A stretch of DNA of 34,801 nt from Schinkia azotoformans LMG 9581 (GTDB lineage Bacteria; Bacillota; Bacilli; Bacillales; Bacillaceae_J). Positions 19,247-29,081 of the stretch are shown here, in pieces; positions within the stretch are counted from its first letter, which is position 1, and the number at the start of each line of letters is the position of its first letter. The notes beneath the pieces are model-generated. The model searched no databases, had not been told where the DNA came from, and worked only from the letters and a program-made list of their open reading frames with translations. A program made the position numbers and the translations under genes. The DNA is taken from contig NZ_AJLR01000008.1 in NCBI RefSeq assembly GCF_000307855.1, positions 1 through 34,801 of the forward strand, read 5' to 3'.

Positions 19247-20608
19247 ATGCATGTTCTTAAAGTCGGTTTAAATTATAAAACGGCCCCAGTGGAGATTAGA
19301 GAAAAGTTAACATTTGATCCTTCTACTGTTCGTGAGGCCCACATCAAACTTAGGGAGCAAAAAAGCGTACTTGAAGATGTGATCATTTCTACTTGTAACC
19401 GAACTGAGATTTATGCTGTGGTAGAGCAAATTCATACCGGCCGATATTATATTATGGCGTTTTTGGCAAGTTGGTTCAACTGTGAGATTGAAGAATTTGC
19501 ACCATATTTATCTATATATGAAAATGATGAAGCGATTGAACATCTATTTCGGGTGACATGCGGATTAGACTCAATGGTATTAGGGGAAACTCAAATTCTA
19601 GGACAAGTCCGTGATAGCTTTTTACTTGCACAAGAGGAAAAGACAACAGGTACAATTTTTAATGAGTTATTTAAGCAAGCCATTACTCTTGCGAAAAAAG
19701 CTCATAATGAAACTGAGATCGGCGAAAATGCAGTTTCAGTCAGCTACGCAGCGGTAGAGCTTGCTAAGAAAATTTTCGGAAGTCTTGAAAACAAACACAT
19801 TGTTATCGTTGGTGCCGGTAAAATGGGTGAACTGGCTGCGAAAAACCTTCACGGTAGCGGTGCAGTGCATATCACCGTTATTAATCGTACATTTGAAAAA
19901 GCAGTTGAGCTTGCAAACCGGTTTAGTGGTAAGGCTCGTTCAATTGATGAGTTAAGTCAAGCGCTTGTCGATGCTGATATTTTAATAAGCTCAACAGGTT
20001 CCAAGGATTTTGTAATTACAAAACAAATGATGGCAAAGGTTGAGAAACAGCGTAAAGGTCGTCCTTTATTTATGGTTGATATTGCTGTGCCACGTGACCT
20101 TGATCCATTACTTGATGAACTTGAAAGTGTTTTCTTATATGATATCGACGATCTCCAAGGTGTAGTCGATGCCAATTTAGCTGAACGTGAGAAAGCAGCT
20201 GAGTGCATTGGTAAAATGATAGAAATGCAAATCCTCGAGTTTCAGGCTTGGCTCGGTACTTTGGGGGTGGTTCCAATTATTTCAGCGCTAAGGAAACGAG
20301 CACTAGCCATCCAAGCTGAAACTATGGACAGCATTGAAAGAAAAATGCCTAACCTAACTGAGCGGGAAAAGAGATTGTTAAATAAACATACAAAGAGCAT
20401 CATCAATCAATTAATTCGAGAACCGATTAACAGTGCAAAGGAACTTGCTGCGGAGCCTAATGCAGAAGAATCCTTAAAGCTATTTATGAAGATTTTTAAT
20501 ATTGAAGAAGATGTTCAAGAAGAAATAAATGCTCAACGAAAGCAGGAAAAAGTGGTTATACCCATCGAACGAGAAAGGCAATGGGCATATTCAGTAAAGA
20601 ATGTCTAG
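19247..20608 (+). CDS. hemA: Glutamyl-tRNA reductase
   Basis: This enzyme reduces glutamyl-tRNA(Glu) to glutamate-1-semialdehyde with NADPH, the first step of C5-pathway tetrapyrrole synthesis. The 453-residue product has the catalytic Cys50 in [11 protein letters not shown], the Rossmann motif [14 protein letters not shown] (about residues 186-199), and the C-terminal dimerisation helix. The ATG follows GGGGTGGAG. It heads the hemAXCDBL operon. In Bacillus, HemX limits the amount of this protein, and hemX is the next gene. Confidence 0.97.
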   Translation: MHVLKVGLNYKTAPVEIREKLTFDPSTVREAHIKLREQKSVLEDVIISTCNRTEIYAVVEQIHTGRYYIMAFLASWFNCEIEEFAPYLSIYENDEAIEHLFRVTCGLDSMVLGETQILGQVRDSFLLAQEEKTTGTIFNELFKQAITLAKKAHNETEIGENAVSVSYAAVELAKKIFGSLENKHIVIVGAGKMGELAAKNLHGSGAVHITVINRTFEKAVELANRFSGKARSIDELSQALVDADILISSTGSKDFVITKQMMAKVEKQRKGRPLFMVDIAVPRDLDPLLDELESVFLYDIDDLQGVVDANLAEREKAAECIGKMIEMQILEFQAWLGTLGVVPIISALRKRALAIQAETMDSIERKMPNLTEREKRLLNKHTKSIINQLIREPINSAKELAAEPNAEESLKLFMKIFNIEEDVQEEINAQRKQEKVVIPIERERQWAYSVKNV

Positions 20609-20623
20609 AGAGGATTCAATGGT

Positions 20624-21457
20624 ATGGCTACCTTTCAATTTGGCTGGATATACGACGTAACCATCATCTTATATGCCTGTAGTGTTTTAGGCTACTTTAT
20701 AGATTTTTTGCAGAACAACCGGAAGGCAAATAAAATCGCCTTCTGGTTGCTTGCTATTGTATGGGTTTTGCAATCTATGTTTTTAGTTACCCGAATGATT
20801 GAAATGGGACGTTTTCCGATATTGACGATAACGGAAGGTCTTTATTTTTATGCCTGGGTACTAGTTACCTTTTCGCTTATCATAAACAAGGTATTTCGTA
20901 TTGATTTTATTGTCTTTTTTACAAATGTATTAGGCTTTATCATCATGGCGCTGCACCTATTTGCTCCTGTAGATTATAAGTCCGATGTCTTAGCAATGCA
21001 GCTCATTTCTGAACTTTTAATCATCCACATTACGATTGCAATTATTTCATATGGCGCATTTTCACTGTCAGCTATATTTTCCATGATGTATATGCTTCAA
21101 TATCATATGATTAAAAGAAAAAAATGGAGCCAGCGCTTGCGGCGTTTAGGTGATTTGACAAAGTTGGATCGACTTTCCTACACTCTAAATATGGGTGGGG
21201 TACCAATACTTTTAACATCATTAATTTTAGGGTTAGTCTGGGCTTATATCTCGATTGAAGATTTTAAATGGTACGATTTCAAAGTTGTTGGTTCATTCAG
21301 TGTTTTAATAGCATATAGTATTTACTTATATGTTCGCATTGCCAAAGGGATTCAAGGGAAAGCGATTGTTTTATGGAATCTTGCTGCTTTTCTCATCCTT
21401 TTAATCAACTTTTTTTTATTTGGGAGTCTGTCCCGTTTCCACTTTTGGTACGGTTAA
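20624..21457 (+). CDS. hemX: Membrane protein HemX (CcsA-like), negative effector of HemA level
   Basis: A 277-residue polytopic membrane protein with about eight hydrophobic segments. It belongs to the CcsA/ResC-like cytochrome c assembly superfamily by overall shape. In B. subtilis HemX lowers the cellular amount of HemA by an unresolved mechanism and is always placed after hemA. The ATG at 20624 has AGAGAGGA upstream; an in-frame ATG does not extend it. Fifteen nt separate it from hemA. Confidence 0.9.
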   Translation: MATFQFGWIYDVTIILYACSVLGYFIDFLQNNRKANKIAFWLLAIVWVLQSMFLVTRMIEMGRFPILTITEGLYFYAWVLVTFSLIINKVFRIDFIVFFTNVLGFIIMALHLFAPVDYKSDVLAMQLISELLIIHITIAIISYGAFSLSAIFSMMYMLQYHMIKRKKWSQRLRRLGDLTKLDRLSYTLNMGGVPILLTSLILGLVWAYISIEDFKWYDFKVVGSFSVLIAYSIYLYVRIAKGIQGKAIVLWNLAAFLILLINFFLFGSLSRFHFWYG

Positions 21458-21505
21458 TACATATATAGAAGAAGATGCAGATATAGATGGAGGTTATTTT
21501 ACATA

Positions 21506-22444
21506 ATGAGAAAAATCATTGTAGGTTCCAGGACTAGCAAGTTGGCATTAACACAGACAAACTGGTTTATCGAACAATTGAAAGGTTTAGGGCTTCCGTT
21601 TGAATTTGAAGTAAAAAAAATCGTAACAAAAGGCGACAAAATATTAGACGTTACCCTCTCAAAGGTAGGCGGCAAAGGTCTTTTTGTTAAAGAAATTGAG
21701 CAGGCCATGCTAGATAAAGAAATTGATATGGCCGTTCATAGTATGAAGGATATGCCTGCTGTTTTACCTCCGGGCTTTACAATTGGTTGTATCCCTCTTC
21801 GTAAAGATCACCGCGATGCTTTTATTTCTAAGGGGCATATCAAATTAAAGGATTTACCCAAAGGTGCGGTAGTTGGAACGAGCAGTTTAAGAAGGGGTGC
21901 TCAGCTTCTTGCCTATCGTCCGGATTTAAATATTAAATGGATCCGTGGAAATATTGATACACGTTTAGCGAAGCTTGAGGATCCCGGGGAAGGTTTTGAT
22001 GCGATCATCTTAGCTGCAGCTGGACTTATTCGAATGGGTTGGTCCGAAGACACAGTAACAGAGTTTATCGATGTTGATATTAGTGTTCCAGCAGTTGGAC
22101 AAGGGGCACTAGCAATAGAATGCCGTGAAGATGATGCTGAATTGTTAGATCTTTTACATAAGCTTCAAGACGAAAATACAGCTAGGGCTGTTGAGGCTGA
22201 GCGGGTGTTCTTGAATAAAATGGAAGGCGGTTGTCAAGTACCGATCGCCGGCTTTGCTGAAGTGACGGCAGATAATCAGATTAAATTAATCGCACTTGTC
22301 GGCTCTCCAGATGGAAAAACGATTATAAAAGAAGAATTAGTAGGTACTGATGCAGTTAGCCTTGGAGAAGAAGCAGCACGCCGTTTAATTGAAAAAGGCG
22401 CAAAGGCCATTATTGATCAAGTGAAAGAGGAGAATGAACTGTAA
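21506..22444 (+). CDS. hemC: Hydroxymethylbilane synthase (porphobilinogen deaminase)
   Basis: This enzyme links four porphobilinogens into hydroxymethylbilane on a covalently bound dipyrromethane primer. The primer is attached to Cys243 in [14 protein letters not shown]. The 312-residue product also has the substrate-binding SLRRGAQLL and [13 protein letters not shown] segments, and the catalytic aspartate lies in HSMKDMP. GGAGG precedes the ATG. Its stop overlaps the hemD start by one base (TAATG). Confidence 0.97.
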   Translation: MRKIIVGSRTSKLALTQTNWFIEQLKGLGLPFEFEVKKIVTKGDKILDVTLSKVGGKGLFVKEIEQAMLDKEIDMAVHSMKDMPAVLPPGFTIGCIPLRKDHRDAFISKGHIKLKDLPKGAVVGTSSLRRGAQLLAYRPDLNIKWIRGNIDTRLAKLEDPGEGFDAIILAAAGLIRMGWSEDTVTEFIDVDISVPAVGQGALAIECREDDAELLDLLHKLQDENTARAVEAERVFLNKMEGGCQVPIAGFAEVTADNQIKLIALVGSPDGKTIIKEELVGTDAVSLGEEAARRLIEKGAKAIIDQVKEENEL

Positions 22445-23241
22445 TGCCGCAGGCAGGCAGCTACCTTCAGGGAAAGCGAATTTTAGTAACACGTGCGAAA
22501 GAACAAGCAGAATCCTTTTCTAAACAGATCGAGGAACAGGGGGGGATTGCGATTGAGATCCCCTTAATTAAAATACAATCTCCCAAAAATACCGATATCA
22601 TTGAAAAAACGTTGCTGAAGATTCATACATACAGCTGGCTCGTATTAACGAGTATAAATGGTGTTCAATATTTTTTTGACTTTCTAGACACTTATAATAT
22701 AACTTTTTCTGAAACTGACAGACCGAAAATAGCTGTTGTTGGCAAGAAAACGCTTCAGGCTTTGGAACAAAAAGGTTTTTTGGCAGACCTAGTGCCAGAC
22801 GATTTTGTTGCTGAAGATTTATTTGAAAAGCTGATAGAAAGAGTGGATAAGAGCGATACTATTTTATTAGCTAGAGGAAATCTTGGAAGATCATTATTGC
22901 CTGAGAAGCTAGGCGAATTGGGGATTAAAGTTGATGATCTCATACTTTATGAAAATGTATTAAATATGGAGAAGCAGGCAGACCTAATTCATTTATTAGA
23001 AAGCCGTTCTGTGGATATCATTACATTTACGAGTTCAAGTACAGTAACAAACTTTGTAGAGCTTCTAAAAGAAACTACAGGCTGGCGGAAATGGCTCGAA
23101 CATATCCAAATAGCTTGTATTGGACCAATTACAGAAAAAACTGCGATTGAGGCAGGTATTACTCCGCAAGTTGTGGCGACTGAATTTACTGTTGCGGGGT
23201 TATTAGATGCTATTATTGAAAGTATAGGCAGGAGGAATTAA
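22444..23241 (+). CDS. hemD: Uroporphyrinogen-III synthase
   Basis: This enzyme cyclises hydroxymethylbilane with inversion of ring D. Sequence conservation in this family is low. Identification rests on the 265-residue two-lobed pattern ([21 protein letters not shown] near the N-terminus, [27 protein letters not shown], and [15 protein letters not shown] near the C-terminus) and on its place between hemC and hemB. Translation is coupled to hemC through the TAATG overlap. Confidence 0.93.
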   Translation: MPQAGSYLQGKRILVTRAKEQAESFSKQIEEQGGIAIEIPLIKIQSPKNTDIIEKTLLKIHTYSWLVLTSINGVQYFFDFLDTYNITFSETDRPKIAVVGKKTLQALEQKGFLADLVPDDFVAEDLFEKLIERVDKSDTILLARGNLGRSLLPEKLGELGIKVDDLILYENVLNMEKQADLIHLLESRSVDIITFTSSSTVTNFVELLKETTGWRKWLEHIQIACIGPITEKTAIEAGITPQVVATEFTVAGLLDAIIESIGRRN

Positions 23242-23242
23242 G

Positions 23243-24226
23243 ATGAATGAACTAAATTTCAAACGTCACCGCCGTTTACGGACCAATGAAAGAATACGTT
23301 CCATGGTTCGGGAAACTTATGTAAGAAAAGAAGATCTTATTTATCCTATTTTTGTTATTGAAGGATCGAATGTTAAAAACGAAGTTCCATCAATGCCCGG
23401 CGTTTTTCAGCTATCATTGGATCATCTTGATGAAGAAGTACAATCAGTTGTAGCTCTTGGCATCCCATCGGTTATTTTATTTGGCATTCCAGCTGAAAAA
23501 GATGATGTTGGAACAGGTGCCTACCACAATCATGGTATCGTGCAAGAAGCAACAAGACAAGTAAAAGAAAAGTTTCCAGAACTTATTGTGATTGCAGATA
23601 CATGCCTATGTGAATTTACCGATCATGGTCATTGTGGTGTAATCGAAAATGGAGAAGTTCTTAATGACCCATCCTTGAAGCTTTTGGCAAAAACGGCCAT
23701 AAGCCAGGCTAAAGCTGGAGCAGATATCATTGCACCATCCAATATGATGGACGGATTTGTAGCAGCTATTCGTAAGGGCTTAGATGAAGCAGGTTTTGAT
23801 CATATTCCCATTATGTCATACGCAGTGAAATATGCTTCAGCATTTTATGGACCATTCCGTGATGCAGCTGGAAGCACACCACAATTTGGTGACCGTAAAT
23901 CGTATCAAATGGACCCGGCCAATCGCTTGGAAGCATTACGTGAGGCACAGTCCGATATTGAAGAAGGGGCAGATTTCTTAATGGTTAAGCCGGCTCTGTC
24001 CTATTTAGATGTTATGCGTGAAGTGAAAGACCGTTTTAATGCACCGATGGTCGCTTATAATGTAAGTGGTGAATATGCCATGGTAAAAGCAGCAGCCTTG
24101 AATGGCTGGGTAGATGAGAAGAGAATTGTACTCGAATTGCTTACAAGTATGAAGCGTGCAGGAGCAGATCTTATTATTACATATTTTGCAAAAGATGTTG
24201 CAGCATGGTTAAACGAAGAGAAATAG
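23243..24226 (+). CDS. hemB: Porphobilinogen synthase (delta-aminolevulinate dehydratase)
   Basis: This enzyme condenses two 5-aminolevulinates to porphobilinogen. The 327-residue TIM barrel has the Schiff-base lysines Lys196 ([16 protein letters not shown]) and Lys249 (MVKPAL). It also has a cysteine triad Cys121, Cys123 and Cys131 ([13 protein letters not shown]) that marks a zinc-dependent enzyme. It starts 1 nt after the hemD stop with GGCAGGAGGA upstream. Confidence 0.97.
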   Translation: MNELNFKRHRRLRTNERIRSMVRETYVRKEDLIYPIFVIEGSNVKNEVPSMPGVFQLSLDHLDEEVQSVVALGIPSVILFGIPAEKDDVGTGAYHNHGIVQEATRQVKEKFPELIVIADTCLCEFTDHGHCGVIENGEVLNDPSLKLLAKTAISQAKAGADIIAPSNMMDGFVAAIRKGLDEAGFDHIPIMSYAVKYASAFYGPFRDAAGSTPQFGDRKSYQMDPANRLEALREAQSDIEEGADFLMVKPALSYLDVMREVKDRFNAPMVAYNVSGEYAMVKAAALNGWVDEKRIVLELLTSMKRAGADLIITYFAKDVAAWLNEEK

Positions 24227-24236
24227 GGGTGATCAT

Positions 24237-25523
24237 ATGAGAAGCTTTGAAAAATCAAAAGCAGCCTATAGTGAAGCTATACGCATAATGCCCGGCGGCG
24301 TTAACAGTCCTGTTCGAGCATTTAAATCGGTGAACATGGAACCAATTTTCATGGAACGTGGGAAAGGCTCCAAATTATATGATATTGATGGAAACGAATA
24401 TATTGACTATGTCCTTTCATGGGGACCTTTAATTCTTGGCCATGCCCATGACGAGGTTATAGAGGCATTAAAAAAAGTGACTGAAAACGGTACTAGCTTT
24501 GGTGCTCCAACTGAGCTAGAGACAAAGGTAGCTCAGCTTGTCATTGAAAGAGTGCCTTCGATTGAAGTTATTCGTATGGTTAACTCCGGTACAGAGGCAA
24601 CGATGAGTGCCCTTCGTTTAGCCCGTGGTTTTACAGGCCGAAATATCATTATGAAATTTGAAGGCTGCTACCATGGACACGGCGATTCTTTATTAATTAA
24701 AGCAGGATCAGGAGTGGCGACATTAGGACTTCCAGATAGTCCAGGAGTACCAGAATCGATTGCCAAAAATACAATTACTGTTCCTTATAATGACCTTGAT
24801 AGTGTTCGTCATGCTTTTGAACAATATGGCAAAGATATCGCCGCTATCATTGTTGAACCAGTAGCTGGAAATATGGGCTTCGTTAAGCCGCTTCCAGGAT
24901 TTTTAGAAGGATTAAGAGAGATCACGACTGAACATGGTGCGTTATTAATTTTTGATGAAGTAATGACTGGTTTCCGTGTTGGCTATCATTGTGCCCAAGG
25001 ACATTTTGGTGTAACACCTGATTTAACAACTCTTGGTAAAGTGATCGGTGGTGGTCTGCCTGTCGGAGCATTCGGCGGCAAGGCTGAAATTATGAACAAA
25101 ATCGCCCCGGCTGGCCCAATTTATCAAGCTGGTACATTATCAGGAAATCCGCTTGCAATGACAGCGGGTTATGAAACATTGTCCCGTTTAACTCCCGAAA
25201 CCTATACGGAATTCGATAAAAAGGTTGACCGTTTATTAGAAGGATTAAAGCGTGCGGCTGAAAAATATGAGATACCACATCATTGTGACAGCGTTGGAGC
25301 TATGATGGGCTTCTTCTTCACAAATGAGAAGGTCGTTAATTTTGAAACAGCAAAAACTTCTAATTTGGATCTTTTTGCAAAATATTACCGTGAAATGATT
25401 GAACAAGGTGTCTTTTTACCACCATCTCAATTCGAAGCTTATTTCCTTTCTACAGCACATACGGATGAAGATATCGAAAAGACAATTGCAGCAGCAGAAG
25501 AGTCTTTTGCAAAGTTAAAATAA
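24237..25523 (+). CDS. hemL: Glutamate-1-semialdehyde 2,1-aminomutase
   Basis: This PLP enzyme converts glutamate-1-semialdehyde to 5-aminolevulinate, completing the C5 route begun by HemA. The 428-residue product has the PLP-binding Lys268 in [18 protein letters not shown], the cofactor Asp in [10 protein letters not shown], and the [16 protein letters not shown] phosphate-binding region. It is the last gene of the operon. In B. subtilis spoVID and ysxE follow here; in this genome a catabolic island follows. Confidence 0.97.
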   Translation: MRSFEKSKAAYSEAIRIMPGGVNSPVRAFKSVNMEPIFMERGKGSKLYDIDGNEYIDYVLSWGPLILGHAHDEVIEALKKVTENGTSFGAPTELETKVAQLVIERVPSIEVIRMVNSGTEATMSALRLARGFTGRNIIMKFEGCYHGHGDSLLIKAGSGVATLGLPDSPGVPESIAKNTITVPYNDLDSVRHAFEQYGKDIAAIIVEPVAGNMGFVKPLPGFLEGLREITTEHGALLIFDEVMTGFRVGYHCAQGHFGVTPDLTTLGKVIGGGLPVGAFGGKAEIMNKIAPAGPIYQAGTLSGNPLAMTAGYETLSRLTPETYTEFDKKVDRLLEGLKRAAEKYEIPHHCDSVGAMMGFFFTNEKVVNFETAKTSNLDLFAKYYREMIEQGVFLPPSQFEAYFLSTAHTDEDIEKTIAAAEESFAKLK

Positions 25524-25530
25524 AGAGATG

Positions 25531-25564
25531 AACCTCCCCAATACAATAAAAGGGGAGGTTTTTT
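25531..25564 (+). terminator. Terminator of the hem operon
   Basis: AACCTCCCC (25531-25539) / GGGGAGGTT (25552-25560) form a perfect 9-bp GC-rich stem followed by a T-tract. It marks the border between the conserved core and the catabolic island. Confidence 0.92.
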
Positions 25565-25627
25565 ATCGAACAAAATTACAAACATTCGTTGACTTCTGAA
25601 TTATATTTAAATATAATAAATTCAAAG

Positions 25628-25662
25628 TTGATATTAAGAAACCTAGTTTTATAATATAAAAC
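25628..25662 (+). promoter_or_regulatory. iclR promoter with palindromic operator, copy 1
   Basis: TTGATA (25628-25633), a 16-nt spacer and TATAAT (25650-25655) form a strong promoter. The -10 box lies inside a perfect 17-nt palindrome GTTTTATAATATAAAAC (25646-25662, centre A). The same 17 bases, plus two more, recur at 26502. A protein bound there would block polymerase, which suggests autorepression by the IclR protein. Confidence 0.75.
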
Positions 25663-25677
25663 AACGGAGGAGCACAA

Positions 25678-26439
25678 GTGCCAATCATCCAATCAGTGGA
25701 CCGTGCATTAAAGATATTAGATTTATTTAATGAATATGAAACAGAATTAAAAATCACTGAGATTAGTGAAAAAATGAATCTCCACAAAAGCACAGTCCAT
25801 TCTTTATTAAAAACATTACAAGCTCACAGGTACATAGAGCAAGATCAAGAAAGCGGGAAATATCGCTTAGGAATGAAGCTGTTCGAAAGAGGGAACTTGG
25901 TTGTACAGACGATTGATATTGCAACCGTTGCCAAACCACATTTAAATACGATTTCAAAAGAAACACAGCAAACTGTTCATCTAGTAATTCTTGATGGAAA
26001 AGAAGGCGTTTACATTGATAAGGTCGAGGGAGTAACTACCAGTTCGCTTTATTCAAGAATTGGCCGAAGGATTCCTATCCATTGCAGCGCAGTTGGTAAA
26101 GCTTTAGTTGCCTATAAAGCATCAGGAGAACTTGATTCATTATTAGACGATTATGACTTCGAGAAAAGGACCGAATACACAATTACTGATAAAGAAGCCT
26201 ATTTACGAGAGTTGGCAGAGGTTCGCGAGCAAGGATATGCACACGATAATCAAGAAAATGAACAAGGCGTCAATTGTGTAGCTATTCCTATTCAAAACTA
26301 CGCTGGTGATGTTGTTGCCGCGATGAGCATTTCAAGTCCGGTAATGAGATATAATGACGAAGAAATGTCAAAGCATATTTCAATATTAAAAAGAGAAGCC
26401 GGAATAATATCAACAAAGTTAGGGTATGGAATACATTAA
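25678..26439 (+). CDS. IclR-family transcriptional regulator
   Basis: The 253-residue product has an N-terminal winged helix-turn-helix (about 5-65: ALKILDLFNEYETELKITEISEKMNLHKSTVHSLLKTL). The C-terminal IclR effector-binding domain (about 80-250) includes IPIHCSAVGKALVAY and the NEQGVNCVAIPI segment. IclR proteins often control sugar-acid and aromatic catabolism, with KdgR-type members sensing 2-keto-3-deoxy sugar acids. The start is GTG with CGGAGGA upstream. Palindromes over its own promoter and over the promoter of the next gene suggest it represses both. The effector is unknown; a 2-keto-3-deoxy acid is a guess from context. Confidence 0.92.
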   Translation: MPIIQSVDRALKILDLFNEYETELKITEISEKMNLHKSTVHSLLKTLQAHRYIEQDQESGKYRLGMKLFERGNLVVQTIDIATVAKPHLNTISKETQQTVHLVILDGKEGVYIDKVEGVTTSSLYSRIGRRIPIHCSAVGKALVAYKASGELDSLLDDYDFEKRTEYTITDKEAYLRELAEVREQGYAHDNQENEQGVNCVAIPIQNYAGDVVAAMSISSPVMRYNDEEMSKHISILKREAGIISTKLGYGIH

Positions 26440-26460
26440 CCCTAAAATAATCATGATGCT

Positions 26461-26479
26461 AAAAGCCATTAGGCTTTTT
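26461..26479 (+). terminator. Terminator of iclR
   Basis: AAAAGCC (26461-26467) / GGCTTTT (26472-26478) form a 7-bp stem with a 4-nt loop and T5. It separates iclR from the next transcription unit, which has its own operator. Confidence 0.7.
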
Positions 26480-26501
26480 CATATAGAATTATCAAAACTG
26501 G

Positions 26502-26518
26502 GTTTTATAATATAAAAC
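26502..26518 (+). promoter_or_regulatory. Palindromic operator, copy 2, over the -10 of the dehydratase gene
   Basis: GTTTTATAATATAAAAC is identical to the iclR operator (25646-25662). It contains TATAAT (26506-26511) as a likely -10 box. No good -35 box is seen upstream, so an activator may be needed. The ribosome binding site follows 5 nt later, giving a very short leader. Confidence 0.75.
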
Positions 26519-26532
26519 AAATGGAGGTAAAT

Positions 26533-27432
26533 ATGAGAATTATACGATTTATACAGAAGGAAACACAAAAGCCATTACTTGCAGCAGTGACCGATCAAAA
26601 TGAAATCTACACTCTTCCAGTCAGTAATGTTTTAGATATTGTTGAACATGCAAAACAAAATAAATCGAAGGTTATTGATTTAATTAATAATATTATTAAG
26701 GATTCATTGCCATACCCTGATAGTTTAGAAGAATTAGAACTTCTTACGCCGATTGAAGCACCTGAGGTTTGGGCATGCGGGGTAACCTATCAAAAAAGCA
26801 AAGAAGCCCGCAACTATGAAGCTACAAATGGTAAATTAGATGCGACAACTTTCTATGATAAGGTGTATGATGCCGAAAGACCAGAGTTGTTCCTGAAGTC
26901 TACGAAGGAACGGACGATTGCGCCAAATAAAGATCTTTATTTAAGAAGTGATTCTAACTGGCAAATCCCAGAACCAGAACTTGGGCTTGTCCTTACAGGT
27001 GATGGAGAGATTTTTGGTTACACTGTAGGTAATGATTTAAGCTGCCGTGATATTGAAGGAGAAAATCCACTATATTTACCACAAGCTAAAATATGGGCCC
27101 GTTCTTGTTCATTAGGTCCGGCAATTTTACTAACTGATGCTGTAGAGGACCCTTATAAATTTGAGATTATCTGTAGAATATATCGTGATGAGGAACTTTT
27201 ATTTGAAGGAAGGGCAACTACGGGCCAATTACATCGCCGCTTGGATGAGCTTGTTAGCTTCTTAAAGCGAGACAATATTGTTTTCCCTGGAACAGTCCTA
27301 TTAACAGGAACATGTATTGTACCGCCAAATGAATTTACATTAGCGGATGGAGATAAAATTGAAATTGAGATTTCAGGAATTGGCACATTAGTAAATGTCG
27401 TGAAAACACAGGTAGCAAAGGTTGCCCAATGA
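26533..27432 (+). CDS. FAH-fold dehydratase, probably 2-keto-3-deoxy-pentonate (D-arabinonate type) dehydratase
   Basis: The 299-residue protein has the fumarylacetoacetate-hydrolase fold in its C-terminal two thirds. Likely metal ligands are Glu147 and Glu149 (PEPELGLVL) and Asp168 (GNDLSCRD). The stretch GVTYQKSKEARNYE followed by YDKVYDAERPELFLK is, to my knowledge, characteristic of 2-keto-3-deoxy-D-arabinonate dehydratases and XylX-like relatives. These remove water from a 2-keto-3-deoxy-pentonate to give alpha-ketoglutarate semialdehyde. The next gene, an aldehyde dehydrogenase, would oxidise that product, which supports the call. The ATG at 26533 follows GGAGGT; the ATG at 26521 overlaps that ribosome binding site and is rejected. 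Substrate stereochemistry cannot be decided. Confidence 0.68.
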   Translation: MRIIRFIQKETQKPLLAAVTDQNEIYTLPVSNVLDIVEHAKQNKSKVIDLINNIIKDSLPYPDSLEELELLTPIEAPEVWACGVTYQKSKEARNYEATNGKLDATTFYDKVYDAERPELFLKSTKERTIAPNKDLYLRSDSNWQIPEPELGLVLTGDGEIFGYTVGNDLSCRDIEGENPLYLPQAKIWARSCSLGPAILLTDAVEDPYKFEIICRIYRDEELLFEGRATTGQLHRRLDELVSFLKRDNIVFPGTVLLTGTCIVPPNEFTLADGDKIEIEISGIGTLVNVVKTQVAKVAQ

Positions 27433-27468
27433 GTACATTTTAAAATAATAAACTAGGAGGATATAAAA

Positions 27469-28938
27469 ATGGTATTAAAAACAGATGTTAAAATATTTTT
27501 AAATTATATAAATGGTGAATGGGTGGAATCAACAAATTCTGAAGTGGAAGCAAGTATTAGTCCTGCCAATCGTGATGAGATTGTTGGCTATATTCAAAAA
27601 TCTTCGATTGAAGATCTTAATAAAGCGGTAGAGACAGCTAGTGTTGCCCAAAAATCATGGAGAAAGCTTTCAGGGGCAGAACGCGGAAGTTATCTTTATA
27701 AAGTGGCTGATATCCTAGAAGCTCGAATTGATGATATTGCAGAAACAATGACTCGTGAAATGGGTAAAACATTACCAGAGGCAAAAGGTGAGACTGCACG
27801 TGGGGTGGCAATTTTACGCTATTATGCCGGGGAAGGCATGAGAAAAGTTGGGGATGTGATTCCATCATCTGACGCAGGTGCATTGATGTTTACTTCACGT
27901 GTTCCTTTAGGGGTTGTAGGGGTAATTACACCGTGGAACTTCCCTGTAGCGATTCCAATTTGGAAAATAGCTCCTGCATTAGTTTATGGAAATGCTGTTG
28001 TACTAAAACCTGCTCAGGAAACAGCTGTTACGGCTGCAAAAGTTATCGAGTGCTTTGCAGACGCAAAATTACCGAATGGGATCATTAACTTCGTAACCGG
28101 ACGCGGCACTGTTATCGGTCAAGGACTTATTGACCATCCACAGGTTAATGGTATTACCTTTACCGGTTCTGATGAAGTAGGTAAGCAAGTAGGTTTAGGT
28201 GCATTATCTCGTGGTGCTAAATATCAGCTTGAAATGGGCGGTAAAAACCCGGTAATCGTGGCAGAAGATGCAGATTTAGATTTGGCTGTTGAAGCAACGA
28301 TCAGCGGAGGACTTCGCTCAACTGGTCAAAAATGTACGGCAACAAGCCGTGTTATTGTTCATAAAGATGTCTATGAAACTTTTAAAGAAAAATTAGTGTC
28401 AAAAGTGAAAGAAATTAAAGTCGGAAACCCGTTAGAAGATGGAGTATGGATGGGTCCAAGTGCAAGTGAAAGTCAATTAAATACTGTTCTTTCTTATATT
28501 GAAAAAGGGAAGGAAGAAGGAGCAAAATTACTTGTTGGCGGCAATCGTATTGTAGACGGTGAATTAGCTAACGGATTTTATGTGGAGCCAACCGTATTTG
28601 ATGAAGTCAAAAATGATATGACAATTGCTCAAGAAGAAATTTTCGGCCCAGTTCTTGCTTTAATTAAAGTGGATTCCATGGAGGAAGCTATCCAGGTTGC
28701 AAATGATGTGAAGTTCGGCTTAAGTGCATCATTGTTTACTACAAATATTCAAAAAATGCTAGACTTTATGAGCGATATGGATGCAGGTCTGGTCCGCATC
28801 AACGCTGAAAGTGCGGGGGTAGAATTACAAGCGCCATTTGGTGGTATGAAACAATCAAGCTCACATTCTAGAGAACAAGGGCAAGCTGCGATTGAATTCT
28901 TCACAGCAATCAAAACTATGTTTGTTAAAGGATCTTAA
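27469..28938 (+). CDS. Aldehyde dehydrogenase, probably alpha-ketoglutarate semialdehyde dehydrogenase
   Basis: A 489-residue NAD(P)-dependent aldehyde dehydrogenase with the general base Glu255 (LEMGGKNP) and the nucleophile Cys289 (GQKCTATSR), 34 residues apart as in the superfamily. The oxyanion/cofactor segments [17 protein letters not shown] and FTGSDEVGK are also present. It is complete. The superfamily alone does not give the substrate. The pairing with a 2-keto-3-deoxy-pentonate dehydratase-like gene points to oxidation of alpha-ketoglutarate semialdehyde (2,5-dioxopentanoate) to 2-oxoglutarate, as done by B. subtilis YcbD and its relatives. AGGAGG precedes the ATG, and the gene is 36 nt behind the dehydratase in the same operon. 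Confidence 0.8.
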   Translation: MVLKTDVKIFLNYINGEWVESTNSEVEASISPANRDEIVGYIQKSSIEDLNKAVETASVAQKSWRKLSGAERGSYLYKVADILEARIDDIAETMTREMGKTLPEAKGETARGVAILRYYAGEGMRKVGDVIPSSDAGALMFTSRVPLGVVGVITPWNFPVAIPIWKIAPALVYGNAVVLKPAQETAVTAAKVIECFADAKLPNGIINFVTGRGTVIGQGLIDHPQVNGITFTGSDEVGKQVGLGALSRGAKYQLEMGGKNPVIVAEDADLDLAVEATISGGLRSTGQKCTATSRVIVHKDVYETFKEKLVSKVKEIKVGNPLEDGVWMGPSASESQLNTVLSYIEKGKEEGAKLLVGGNRIVDGELANGFYVEPTVFDEVKNDMTIAQEEIFGPVLALIKVDSMEEAIQVANDVKFGLSASLFTTNIQKMLDFMSDMDAGLVRINAESAGVELQAPFGGMKQSSSHSREQGQAAIEFFTAIKTMFVKGS

Positions 28939-28954
28939 TAATAACTTTATAGCG

Positions 28955-28978
28955 CTCTCCTATCTGGGGAGTTTTTTT
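28955..28978 (+). terminator. Terminator after the aldehyde dehydrogenase gene
   Basis: CTCTCC (28955-28960) / GGGGAG (28966-28971) form a 6-bp stem, one pair being G-U, followed by T7. It splits the dehydratase/aldehyde dehydrogenase operon from the SDR/FAH operon. Confidence 0.75.
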
Positions 28979-28992
28979 AACAGAAAAATAAA

Positions 28993-29041
28993 TTGAATTA
29001 TCTGAAGAAACATGGTAGATTTGATGTACTGGTAGTACCAG
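28993..29041 (+). promoter_or_regulatory. Promoter and GntR-type operator of the SDR operon
   Basis: TTGAAT (28993-28998), a 17-nt spacer and an extended -10 TGG-TAGATT (29013-29021) are followed at about +2 by the palindrome CTGGTAGTACCAG (29029-29041). The palindrome core TGGTA-S-TACCA recurs at three places around gntR and uxaA. The flanks also match the site at 31816 (TGTACTGGTA...TACCAGAG.ACCT). This position fits repression by the FadR-type regulator encoded at 30876. Confidence 0.7.
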
Positions 29042-29081
29042 AGTACCTATCTGGAAATAGTGTTTGTTATGGAGGAATACT

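Noticed and set aside
19219-19247. TTGACA-17-TAGTAA directly before hemA as a promoter
   Set aside because: The -10 box would overlap the ATG, and transcription would start inside the coding sequence without a ribosome binding site.
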